NCBI RefSeq assembly: GCF_042652985.1
Contig: NZ_JBHSHQ010000061.1
Coordinates: 16,518-80,517 of the forward strand
DNA length: 64,000 bases
Source of the DNA: Ruoffia tabacinasalis
GTDB lineage: Bacteria; Bacillota; Bacilli; Lactobacillales; Aerococcaceae
Direction: 5' to 3'
The notes beneath the pieces are model-generated. The model was not told the DNA's origin, searched no databases, and saw only the letters and a program-made list of their open reading frames with translations. This document shows, one piece after another, positions 57,262 to 64,000 of this stretch. Both the position numbers and the translations under genes were made by a program. Every line of letters starts with the position of its first letter. The first letter of the stretch is position 1.

Positions 57262-58167
57262 TTATTCAGCAGATTCTTCTTCAGACTCAGAACTATCCTC
57301 ATCTGCGTCTTCTGCATCATCCTCATCCTCATCTTCATCTTCTTCACCATCTAAGCTAAACGCTGGCGCAAGGTGTTTTTCAGCACCTAATTCATCTAGG
57401 AATTCTAATACTTCTGGAGAAGCAAAAGCGGCTTGAAGTGCTTTTGTAGCTTCAGTATCAAGATTTCCTTCACGAATAACTAGTTGAATTGCATACGTAT
57501 TGTCATCTTCGTCTTCTAAGATTAATGCGTCATCAGTTGTTAAATCAATGCTTGCGATGTAAGTAGGGTAGTTGAATACTAATTCAATCCCATCTTCATA
57601 AGCACCTGTTAAATTTAATAAGTCAATGTGAGTGAATTCTAAGTTATGAGGATTCTCTTCAATATCTTCAACAGTTGGGAATAAACCAGCCTCATCATTT
57701 AAAGAAATTAAATCATGATCTTCTAAAATTAATAATGCACGACCTTCATTTGTAATATCGGAAGGAATTGCCACTTCAGCACCATCTTCAATTTGGTCAA
57801 TTGAATCGTAAACCGATGAGTAGAAACCAACCACTGCATTATAAACCGGTTGGATTGCAACTAAGTCACCATCGCGCTCTTCGTTAAAGATTTCAGCGAA
57901 TGGCTCGTGTTGAGCAAAGTTTGCGTAGACTTCATCATTTAATAAAGCTTCGTTATATTGAATGTTGTCAGAAACCTCAACTAATTCGATTGAATATGGT
58001 TCTGCAATAACTTCACTAGCGATTTCAACGACATCAGTCATTGGAGGTAAGTGAGAAGCAACTTTTAATACATTTTCCTCTTCTTGAGCTGACACATTCG
58101 CGGCTGCTGGAGCAAAGCCTCCAACTAATAATGCTAACGCACTAACTAATAAACCTTTTTTAAACAT
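57262..58167 (-). CDS. metQ: MetQ/NlpA-family ABC substrate-binding protein, no lipobox, acidic C-terminal tail
   Basis: A 301-residue extracellular binding protein. Residues 1-27 are a signal peptide (LLVSALALLVGGFAPAAANVSA) ending in a signal-peptidase-I-like site. There is no lipobox Cys, unlike the usual lipoprotein MetQ. The core has the NlpA/MetQ features (LKVASHLPPMTDVVEIASEVI, YNEALLNDEVYANFAQHEPFAEIFNEE, AIPSDITNEGRALLILEDHDLISL). The last ~30 residues are almost all Asp, Glu and Ser (DGEEDEDEDEDDAEDADED...). By family it binds methionine or a related amino acid for MetNI. Last gene of the three-gene operon. Confidence 0.85.
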   Translation of the reverse strand: MFKKGLLVSALALLVGGFAPAAANVSAQEEENVLKVASHLPPMTDVVEIASEVIAEPYSIELVEVSDNIQYNEALLNDEVYANFAQHEPFAEIFNEERDGDLVAIQPVYNAVVGFYSSVYDSIDQIEDGAEVAIPSDITNEGRALLILEDHDLISLNDEAGLFPTVEDIEENPHNLEFTHIDLLNLTGAYEDGIELVFNYPTYIASIDLTTDDALILEDEDDNTYAIQLVIREGNLDTEATKALQAAFASPEVLEFLDELGAEKHLAPAFSLDGEEDEDEDEDDAEDADEDSSESEEESAE

Positions 58168-58197
58168 TTACATTCTCCTTTAAATTTAATATGCTTT

Positions 58198-58884
58198 CTA
58201 GCGTTTATCTAATTTCTTAGCTAATTTTAAACCTAACCATTGAATAATCTGTACAAAAATGATGATCACTACGATTGCCGTGTACATAATATCAGTCTCG
58301 TAGCGCTGATAACCGTATCGGATCGCAAAGTCGCCGATTCCACCTCCTCCAACAACACCCATAATCGTTGAGTAAGAGATAAAACTAACAAAGGCGGTCG
58401 TAAAACCGATAATGAGTGAGCTTCTCGACTCGACAAATAAAAATTTGGTTACGAGCTGTTTTGTAGAAGCTCCCATAGCGTCAGCTACTTCGATGACACC
58501 TTTTGGAATCTCTAATAACGACTGCTCGACAAAGCGAGCATAAAGTGCGATAGCAATTAACATCATTGGAAAGGACGCTGCGATGGGATCGCCAGTTGCT
58601 CGACCATACAAGGCGCGAATAGCGGGTTGCATTGCAACGACAAGTAGTAGGAACGGGAACGAACGAACAATATTCACGAAAATATTACAAATCTGATAAA
58701 TCCAGCGGTTCTCACTTGGCTTCCCAGGGGCAGTTAAATAAAGCAAGGTTCCCAAAGGAATACCAATAAAGATAGCAGCCACTGATGCCAAGCTCAGCAT
58801 AATACCCGATTCTTGCAAACTCTCAATCAGTCTCGGTGCGAACTCAATCACCCGATCTAAATATATTTGAATTGACTCAATCAT
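58198..58884 (-). CDS. metI: Methionine-type ABC transporter permease (MetI family)
   Basis: A 228-residue permease with five or six membrane segments. Family blocks are LQESGIMLSLASVAAIFIGIPLGTLLYLTAPG, NIFVNIVRSFPFLLLVVAMQPAIRALYG and the ATPase-coupling EVADAMGASTKQLVTKFLFVESRSSLIIG, ending SYSTIMGVVGGGGIGDFAIRYGYQRYETDIMYTAIVVIIIFVQIIQWLG. Its start overlaps the end of metN by 8 bp, so translation is coupled. With MetN it forms the membrane importer. Confidence 0.92.
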   Translation of the reverse strand: MIESIQIYLDRVIEFAPRLIESLQESGIMLSLASVAAIFIGIPLGTLLYLTAPGKPSENRWIYQICNIFVNIVRSFPFLLLVVAMQPAIRALYGRATGDPIAASFPMMLIAIALYARFVEQSLLEIPKGVIEVADAMGASTKQLVTKFLFVESRSSLIIGFTTAFVSFISYSTIMGVVGGGGIGDFAIRYGYQRYETDIMYTAIVVIIIFVQIIQWLGLKLAKKLDKR

Positions 58885-59614
58885 CTGTTAGCACCTCCAA
58901 CACTCGGTCGTGATAACTTTTAGCTTCTGGCACATAATCAGATTCTTTAATATCCAACACATCAACCAATTTTCCATGCTCTAAGATAGCCGTGCGGTGA
59001 CACATCGCTTTTATCACATCAAGTTCATGGGTCACAATCACAATGGTCATATTGAATTTAGCGTGCGCACGTTTTAATACCGACACAATCTCATCCGTCA
59101 TCTTCGCATCTAAAGCAGACGTTGGCTCATCACATAATAATATTTTCGGACGCGTCACTAAAGCACGCGCGATACCAACCCGTTGTTTTTGACCACCCGA
59201 TAATTGGCTAGGGTAGTGATCCTTTTTATCACTGAGTCCTACAAAACTTAGAACTTCATCCACCGACAAAGGGTCATCGTAAGGATGTATTTCAAGGGCT
59301 AAGTGTACATTTTCAGCGACGGTCTTATTATTTAATAGATTAAATTGCTGGAAAATCATACCAATATCTTTACGGAAATATTGAAGTTCTCCTTTACTTA
59401 AAGACATCACCTCAACATTATCGACCAAAACTTGTCCACTATCTGGGCGTTCTAAAGCATTAATAAAACGAACAAGCGTTGATTTACCTGCACCACTTTC
59501 TCCGACCACACCAAAAACTTCTTGGTCTTTAATGCTTAAACTTATATTGTCTACTGCGAGAAACGAGCCAGATTTTCCTTCAAATCGCTTCGTTGTATTC
59601 ACGAGTTCAATCAA
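58877..59614 (-). CDS. metN: Methionine-type ABC transporter ATPase (MetN family), short form without NIL domain
   Basis: A 245-residue ATPase. Walker A is GESGAGKST, the Q-loop is in IGMIFQQFNLL, the signature is LSGGQKQRVGIARAL, Walker B is ILLCDEPTSALDAKM and the H-loop is VIVTHELDVI. Usual MetN proteins are about 340 residues and carry a C-terminal NIL domain that senses internal methionine. Here the protein ends after the ATPase, so trans-inhibition by substrate would be absent. It is first in the metN-metI-metQ operon. I saw no SAM riboswitch or T-box in the 140 bp upstream. Confidence 0.9.
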   Translation of the reverse strand: MIELVNTTKRFEGKSGSFLAVDNISLSIKDQEVFGVVGESGAGKSTLVRFINALERPDSGQVLVDNVEVMSLSKGELQYFRKDIGMIFQQFNLLNNKTVAENVHLALEIHPYDDPLSVDEVLSFVGLSDKKDHYPSQLSGGQKQRVGIARALVTRPKILLCDEPTSALDAKMTDEIVSVLKRAHAKFNMTIVIVTHELDVIKAMCHRTAILEHGKLVDVLDIKESDYVPEAKSYHDRVLEVLTDD

Positions 59615-59753
59615 AAATTATCCACCACCTTTGATTCTTGTAATTGTTTTCATTGTAACAGATTTATGTTTAAAATGAAACAGAATAAATCCCTATTATC
59701 GGGGAATATATTGTGAAAATGTTCTCTATCCTAAAACAGACGACCGAAACTGT

Positions 59754-60935
59754 TTATTCACTGTCATTTGTCAATAATCTCGGTGCGAAATAATCCATCC
59801 CGATGGCTCCAAAGGGCGCTGTAATTAAGATTGACAAGACTGCGAGAGTTAACATCAATTCTCCACCAGCCATTCCGTTTGCTAAAGGCACACTCCCAAT
59901 AGCAGCTTGAACCGTTGCTTTAGGTAAATAACTCATGAGTACAAATCTCTTCTCTTTCTTATTAAAAGGCGTATTAAGCAAACAAAGTCTCACACCAATA
60001 AATATTCGACACAGAGAGAGAAGAATGATAAAGAGTATCGGTAAGAATCCATAAGACAAAGCATTTTCCGGATTGACACTCACACCGACTAAAAAGAATA
60101 GATAAATCTCAGCGACAAACCAAACTTGGTTAAAAGAACCTGATAAGTCATTAGATAACTTTTCAGATTGAGTCCGAATCATAATATTCATTGAGATGAC
60201 CGCAAGAATTCCAGAAAATAGACCTGTAAAAACTGTTTCCAAACGCATCAATACCATCCCACTTGCTAAGAGGATCATAACTTGAAACACACGCTTTAAT
60301 TGAATGTATGCAAATAAGAAGTTTAATAAATAACCTAGGACTGCCCCGCCAAAAATTCCTGCAATAATTGAAACAGGCACTTGCATAAATGTCCAAGCTG
60401 AGACAGAACCTCCTAAAGCAATCGTTAAAAAGGCTGAAAATAAAACTAAAACAAAGACATCATCTAAAGAAGCACCCGCTAATATCATTTGCGGCACTTG
60501 CTTTTTCGTACCCCGATGCGTTTGAATTAAATCTACCATGCGTGGGACGACTACCGCTGGAGAGACCGCTGCTAATATTGCACCAATCAATAAAGATTGG
60601 ATTAAAGAAAAGCTAAAAAACAAAGGTCCAAAGATCATCGAAGTCATAATCTCAACGGTTGCCGGCACAAAACACATCATGATAGCTGGGCGACCCACCT
60701 CTAACAGTCGCTTAATATCCAATGACAAACCTGCGCGAGTTAAGATAACAATCAACGCGACTTGACGAATGTCAGGACTTAATCGTAATAAATCTGAATC
60801 AACAAGATTTAAACCAAAAGGGCCTAATAATATTCCGGCTATTAAATAACCTAATAAAGCAGGGAGTTTTAGCTTCTTTAAAGTATACTCCAAGACAACC
60901 CCACTCACTAATATCAATGCAACACTTACTAACAT
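59754..60935 (-). CDS. Cation:proton antiporter (CPA family)
   Basis: A 393-residue polytopic protein with about twelve segments. The N-terminal VSVALILVSGVVLEYTLKKLKLPALLGYLIAGILLGPFGL, IVILTRAGLSLDIKRL, AILAAVSPAVVVPRMVDL and GASLDDVFVLVLFSAFLTIAL (Asp pair in the ion site) place it in the CPA Na+/H+ or K+/H+ exchanger superfamily. The C-terminal regulatory domain (TrkA-N) found in KefB types is absent. GGAGGG precedes the ATG. The riboswitch-like leader upstream suggests ion-controlled expression. It exchanges H+ for Na+ or K+; the ion is not fixed by sequence. Confidence 0.88.
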   Translation of the reverse strand: MLVSVALILVSGVVLEYTLKKLKLPALLGYLIAGILLGPFGLNLVDSDLLRLSPDIRQVALIVILTRAGLSLDIKRLLEVGRPAIMMCFVPATVEIMTSMIFGPLFFSFSLIQSLLIGAILAAVSPAVVVPRMVDLIQTHRGTKKQVPQMILAGASLDDVFVLVLFSAFLTIALGGSVSAWTFMQVPVSIIAGIFGGAVLGYLLNFLFAYIQLKRVFQVMILLASGMVLMRLETVFTGLFSGILAVISMNIMIRTQSEKLSNDLSGSFNQVWFVAEIYLFFLVGVSVNPENALSYGFLPILFIILLSLCRIFIGVRLCLLNTPFNKKEKRFVLMSYLPKATVQAAIGSVPLANGMAGGELMLTLAVLSILITAPFGAIGMDYFAPRLLTNDSE

Positions 60936-60954
60936 TTTATCCCTCCAATAATAT

Positions 60955-61055
60955 AAAAAAGACTTCTACACACTCAAATAAGCATGCAGAAGTCATTAGT
61001 CTTTAAGACGGTTTTGCCCGTAGGCAAGGGAGCCCTTCATTCCCAAATATTATAT
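60955..61055 (-). ncRNA. Riboswitch-like leader of the antiporter gene (candidate Na+-I / DUF1646 motif)
   Basis: Read on the minus strand, a compact conserved-looking block contains GGGCTCCCTTGCCTACGGGC then AAAACCGTC, including the hairpin TTGCC-TAC-GGGCAA. It is followed by an expression platform. GACTTCT (minus, plus 60988-60994) pairs with AGAAGTC (plus 60961-60967) to give a terminator with six T, just before the antiporter ribosome site, while upstream AAGACTAATGACTT can pair alternatively. The gene type and the GCCUACGGGC core recall the sodium-sensing DUF1646 motif; I am confident of a riboswitch-type leader, less of the class. Confidence 0.6.
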
Positions 61056-61226
61056 TTATCTAAAGTATACACCTAAATTTAATACGGTCAATACTTTCGA
61101 TCCAGTAAAATAATATAGCAAGAAGATTAAAAATGAATTAGAGTTATTCTCATTAATATGGTATAATTTTTATAAGTAAAATCAATCGTAATGATTAGAA
61201 ATCAACTTTAGAAAAGAGGCATTGGT

Positions 61227-62408
61227 ATGAACGAGAAAATAAATTTTGTCATGATTTCACCTCATTTCCCATCGAACTTTGAAACATTCGCAGTTCGTTT
61301 AAAGGAAAAAGGCATTAATACCTTAGGTATTGCAGATGAACCTTATGAGAATTTAAGTCAATCGTTGAGAGATAGTTTAACAGAATATTATCGCGTCGAT
61401 AATATGGATGATTATGATCAAATGTATAGAGCTGTTGCTTACTTTGCGTTTAAATACGGTAAAATCGACCGCATCGAATCGCATAACGAGCACTGGTTAG
61501 AACTTGATGCAAAGTTGCGGACAGATTTCAACGTCTTCGGTTATAACAATCGCAATATTCGCTTGATTAAATTTAAATCAACGATGAAAGAAGTCTTTCG
61601 TGAACTAAAGATACCTGTAGCTAAAGGCCGTGTCATATCAGACAAAGCCGATGCGAAAAAACTAATTAAAAGTCTAAAGTATCCAGTCATTATTAAACCA
61701 GATACTGGTGTTGGTGCAAACGATACGTTTAAAGTCAAAAACGAAAAAGAACTAGATGAATTCTTTAAGGTTAAACAACCAGAGGTGCCTTACATTATGG
61801 AAGAATTCATTGATGGACAAATTGTAACCTTTGATGGTTTAACAGACCGGGATGGAAATATCGTCTTCTCATCTACTTTAATCAATGATAAACCTATCTT
61901 AGATATTGTTACCCAAGATACAGATATGTATTACCATATTGTACGTGAGATTCCTAAGGATCTTGCTGAATTCGGAGAAAAATGTGTGAAAGCCTTTGAA
62001 ATAAAAGAGCGTTTCTTCCACTTTGAATTCTTTAGATTAAAAGATGGTTCTTTATATGGATTAGAAGTGAACTGCCGACCACCTGGAGGCGCTACAATTG
62101 ATATGTTCAACTATGCGAATGATTTTGATATTTTTAAAGAATATGCAAATTTAGTTAAAGATAATCGATTTGAAGCAGAAATTACACGACCATATCATGT
62201 GATTTATGTCTCACGAAAAAATCATTTAAATTATAAGTTTACGAATGAAGAAATTAAAGATAAATACAGTAAAGAATTAGTAAACATTGTACAAATTCCA
62301 GGTGTTTTTGCTAAAGCAATGGGAGATATAGGATTTATTATGAAGTCGCCATCAGAAAAGAAAATTAATGAAATGCTTAAAACCATCGCTCAAAGACAGG
62401 AGGCGTAA
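61227..62408 (+). CDS. ATP-grasp domain protein (carboxylate-amine ligase-like)
   Basis: A 393-residue enzyme of the ATP-grasp superfamily: an N-terminal pre-grasp domain (INFVMISPHFPSNFETFAVRLKEKGINTLGIADEP), the ATP-binding YPVIIKPDTGVGANDTFKV (about 150-168), YIMEEFIDGQIVTFDGLTDRDGNIVF, and the metal-binding FFRLKDGSLYGLEVNCRPPGGATIDMFN (Glu/Asn, about 275-295). It would join a carboxylate to an amine or similar nucleophile using ATP. The esterase gene begins three bases after its stop; the pairing suggests one pathway making and trimming a small molecule (inference). Product unknown. AGAAAAGAGG precedes the ATG. Confidence 0.88.
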   Translation: MNEKINFVMISPHFPSNFETFAVRLKEKGINTLGIADEPYENLSQSLRDSLTEYYRVDNMDDYDQMYRAVAYFAFKYGKIDRIESHNEHWLELDAKLRTDFNVFGYNNRNIRLIKFKSTMKEVFRELKIPVAKGRVISDKADAKKLIKSLKYPVIIKPDTGVGANDTFKVKNEKELDEFFKVKQPEVPYIMEEFIDGQIVTFDGLTDRDGNIVFSSTLINDKPILDIVTQDTDMYYHIVREIPKDLAEFGEKCVKAFEIKERFFHFEFFRLKDGSLYGLEVNCRPPGGATIDMFNYANDFDIFKEYANLVKDNRFEAEITRPYHVIYVSRKNHLNYKFTNEEIKDKYSKELVNIVQIPGVFAKAMGDIGFIMKSPSEKKINEMLKTIAQRQEA

Positions 62409-62411
62409 ACA

Positions 62412-63164
62412 ATGCATTTTGAAGCAAGAAGTCATTATAGTGGGCATTTAGGCCGTGAAATGTATTTTAACCGTTATGGGCATGGCGGTACGCCAGTGAT
62501 TGTATTCCCATCAAGTGGTGGGAGTAAGGATGAGTATGCTGACTTTAAGATGGTAGAAACTTTAAGTGGTTTCATCGAATCAGGACAAATTCATCTTTAT
62601 ACTGTGAGCAGTATCGATTCAGAATCTTGGAATGACACTGGTAAATCAGCACACGATAAGGCAAAAGCACATAATCAGTATGATAAGTATTTAGTGCATG
62701 AGTTCATTCCCTTAGTCCGACATGAATCACAATGGGACGGGAAGATGATTGCGACTGGTTGCAGTATGGGTGGCTTCCACTCAATGCTGTTTGCTTTAAG
62801 ACATCCGGATATTATTGGACTAACCATCTCACAAAGTGGTGTTTATGATGCGAGATACTTTACCGGCGAATTTGGTAGCGATATTGCTACTTATGAGAAT
62901 TCTCCGATTGATTTCTTGTGGAATATGTCTGATCCATGGTTCTTAGATCAATACCGACAGAATCAATTCATTGTCTCAGTTGGCCAAGGCGATTGGGAAG
63001 GGCCGCACGTCACAGCGACACGTAAATTAGATGAAGTATTCAATGCTAAAGGAATTCCAGGCTGGTTTGATTATTGGGGACATGATGTTGCCCATGATTG
63101 GCATGACTGGCGTCAGCAAATATATTACTTCTTTTCAACATTAGAAGATTTAGGAATTGTTTAA
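62412..63164 (+). CDS. Alpha/beta hydrolase, putative esterase (EstD-like)
   Basis: A 250-residue alpha/beta hydrolase. The nucleophile elbow is GCSMGGFHS (Ser 118). IVFPSSGGSKDEYADF near residue 30 supplies the oxyanion region, and the C-terminal GHDVAHDWHDWRQQIYYF carries the catalytic His. It has no signal peptide and is cytoplasmic. It starts 3 bp after the ATP-grasp gene with AGGAGG inside that gene, so the two are co-translated. Substrate unknown. Confidence 0.88.
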   Translation: MHFEARSHYSGHLGREMYFNRYGHGGTPVIVFPSSGGSKDEYADFKMVETLSGFIESGQIHLYTVSSIDSESWNDTGKSAHDKAKAHNQYDKYLVHEFIPLVRHESQWDGKMIATGCSMGGFHSMLFALRHPDIIGLTISQSGVYDARYFTGEFGSDIATYENSPIDFLWNMSDPWFLDQYRQNQFIVSVGQGDWEGPHVTATRKLDEVFNAKGIPGWFDYWGHDVAHDWHDWRQQIYYFFSTLEDLGIV

Positions 63165-63265
63165 CAATTCTTTTAAAATTACGTCTCAAGGATGATAACA
63201 GAAGGCAGAATTTCGTATATACTTAGTATTGTAAGGAAGTACAAGTTGAAAGGAATTGATTATAT

Positions 63266-63673
63266 ATGAAATTTTTAGGTAATTTAATTTGGTTTATCTT
63301 TGGAGGCTTTATTAATTTTATCACCTGGGGCTTCATTGGTTTGCTATGGTGTATGACAATTATTGGTATCCCTGTTGGGATTCAATGTTTCAAGATTGCG
63401 CGCCTATCTGCTTGGCCAATGGGACGTGAAGTTTACCACAGTAATAGTGGGGGAAGTTTCCTTATGAATATTTTATGGATTATTTTTGGCGGAATTGAAA
63501 TCGCAGCGATGCATTTATTTAGTGGCTTAATATTATGTGTGACCATTATTGGGATTCCATTTGGCTTACAACAGTTCAAATTAGTGAAACTCGCACTCTT
63601 CCCATTTGGTGCAGAAATCCACAATGAACGCCAACAAGTAGTGATGAGAACCGACGTTCCATATTCAAGATAA
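63266..63673 (+). CDS. YccF domain membrane protein
   Basis: A 135-residue protein made of two copies of the YccF half-unit (LGNLIWFIFGGFINFITWGFIGLLWCMTIIGIPVGIQCFKIARLSAWPMGREV and MNILWIIFGGIEIAAMHLFSGLILCVTIIGIPFGLQQFKLVKLALFPFGAEI), each with membrane segments. Function of the family is unknown. It ends in a short polar tail. GAAAGGAA precedes the ATG. A promoter-like AT stretch and a terminator flank it. Confidence 0.9.
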   Translation: MKFLGNLIWFIFGGFINFITWGFIGLLWCMTIIGIPVGIQCFKIARLSAWPMGREVYHSNSGGSFLMNILWIIFGGIEIAAMHLFSGLILCVTIIGIPFGLQQFKLVKLALFPFGAEIHNERQQVVMRTDVPYSR

Positions 63674-63685
63674 GTTATGAAGTTG

Positions 63686-63714
63686 AAGAAGCATGTAAGA
63701 ATGCTTCTTTTTTT
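63686..63714 (+). terminator. Intrinsic terminator of the YccF gene
   Basis: GAAGCAT-gtaaga-ATGCTTC followed by seven T. Confidence 0.93.
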
Positions 63715-63766
63715 ATGAATGAAAATTCATCTGATATACGATTAAATTTTTAGTTAATTTGATTTG

Positions 63767-64000
63767 TCAAATTAAGCTAGACAAAACTGCTTCATCTAAG
63801 TAACTCAAAAATACTTCCAACGGTGTTCGGTAGTGTAAGGATTTCCGTGGAATCGTGTTCCGTTTGTGTGCAATCGATGACACAAAGCTTTGGTCTACTT
63901 GATTAAAGTCCATTCCTTTTGGCAGTCCGACTCTGCGTAATAAACCATTGGAATTCTCATTCAAAGCTCGCTGTGAGGGCGTTCCTGGATCGGCAAAATA
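63767..64000 (-). mobile_element. IS30-family transposase, C-terminal part (continues past window edge)
   Basis: The minus-strand frame is open from the window edge and ends at 63767. It encodes YFADPGTPSQRALNENSNGLLRR, then GLPKGMDFNQVDQSFVSSIAHKRNTIPRKSLHYRTPLEVF. The ADP-x(n)-NENSNGLLRR part carries the last catalytic Glu of the DDE triad, and RPRKxLxYRTPxEVF-like wording is the IS30 hallmark. IS30 elements are about 1-1.2 kb, so most lies outside. The terminal inverted repeat should lie within 63720-63766, but its partner is not in the window and I cannot fix the end. Confidence 0.9.

Noticed and set aside
59615..59753. SAM riboswitch or T-box before metN
   Set aside because: Only about 140 bp are present, with no conserved T-box sequence and no SAM-type junction visible.
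63715..63766. Exact right inverted repeat of the IS30 element
   Set aside because: The other end is outside the window, so the repeat and target duplication cannot be verified.

Overview
The window is low-GC Gram-positive DNA, most likely from a member of the Lactobacillales (an Aerococcaceae/Carnobacteriaceae-type organism is my best guess). The reasons are the density of sugar PTS operons, a mannose PTS with its ManO (DUF956) companion, a solitary arginine deiminase, group II ECF transporter S-components without their own ATPases, AGGAGG-type ribosome binding sites, and intrinsic terminators after most genes. I saw no rRNA, tRNA, CRISPR array or prophage. The only mobile element is the end of an IS30-family transposase at the right edge.

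Layout. 1-9.9 kb: beta-glucoside utilisation, with three GH1 glucosidases (the first cut by the window edge), a cellobiose-type EIIC, a LicT/BglG antiterminator gene that is frameshifted here, a BglP-type PTS, two RAT/terminator switches, a phosphatase and a HAD hydrolase. 10.2-13.4 kb: a mannose-family PTS operon (IIAB, IIC, IID, DUF956). 14-17.6 kb: a YsnF-like stress protein, a nucleotide-sugar dehydrogenase and GalU. 17.6-21 kb: a ComK-like protein, a peptidoglycan-amidase-like protein and a seven-LysM secreted protein, the last two preceded by WalR-type boxes. 21-24.5 kb: an HI0933-type flavoprotein and a niacin module (NiaX-like transporter, an operator, NiaR) enclosing two tandem paralogues of unknown function. 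24.5-25.6 kb: rplM-rpsI with a structured leader. 25.9-37.5 kb: mixed accessory genes, including a Trp-Trp leader peptide ahead of a peptide-binding protein, an M20 peptidase, AzlCD, ArcA and a CHAD protein. 37.9-42.3 kb: manA, a ROK kinase, an RpiR regulator and a GH4 glucosidase. 42.5-46.9 kb: a decayed zone with three pseudogenes around an ECF-S/DUF436 pair. 47.4-52.4 kb: a beta-oxidation-like cluster (MaoC, acyl-CoA dehydrogenase, LysR, thiolase and a chimeric pseudogene) with three cre-like sites. 52.5-64 kb: an FNT channel, a serine hydrolase, a methionine-type ABC importer, a cation/proton antiporter behind a riboswitch-like leader, an ATP-grasp/esterase pair, a YccF protein and the IS30 end.

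The most unusual non-coding feature is a set of six tandem arrays of short inverted repeats in three sequence families. Their periods are about 30, 40, 41 or 42 bp, and five of the six lie within about 30 bp of an intrinsic terminator. They have no variable spacers, so they are not CRISPR. Other regulatory structure read directly from the sequence: an identical 18-bp near-palindrome about 120-125 bp upstream of both a GH1 gene and the GH4 gene (candidate RpiR operator), a niacin-repressor-type operator, WalR boxes, cre boxes, a candidate Na+-type riboswitch and a candidate translation-dependent attenuator.

Several genes look broken by single-base losses in A-runs (licT, the start of the CHAD gene, a VOC gene). 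These may be real decay or homopolymer errors in the assembly. All family assignments were made by eye from motifs and remembered family features; no database search was run.
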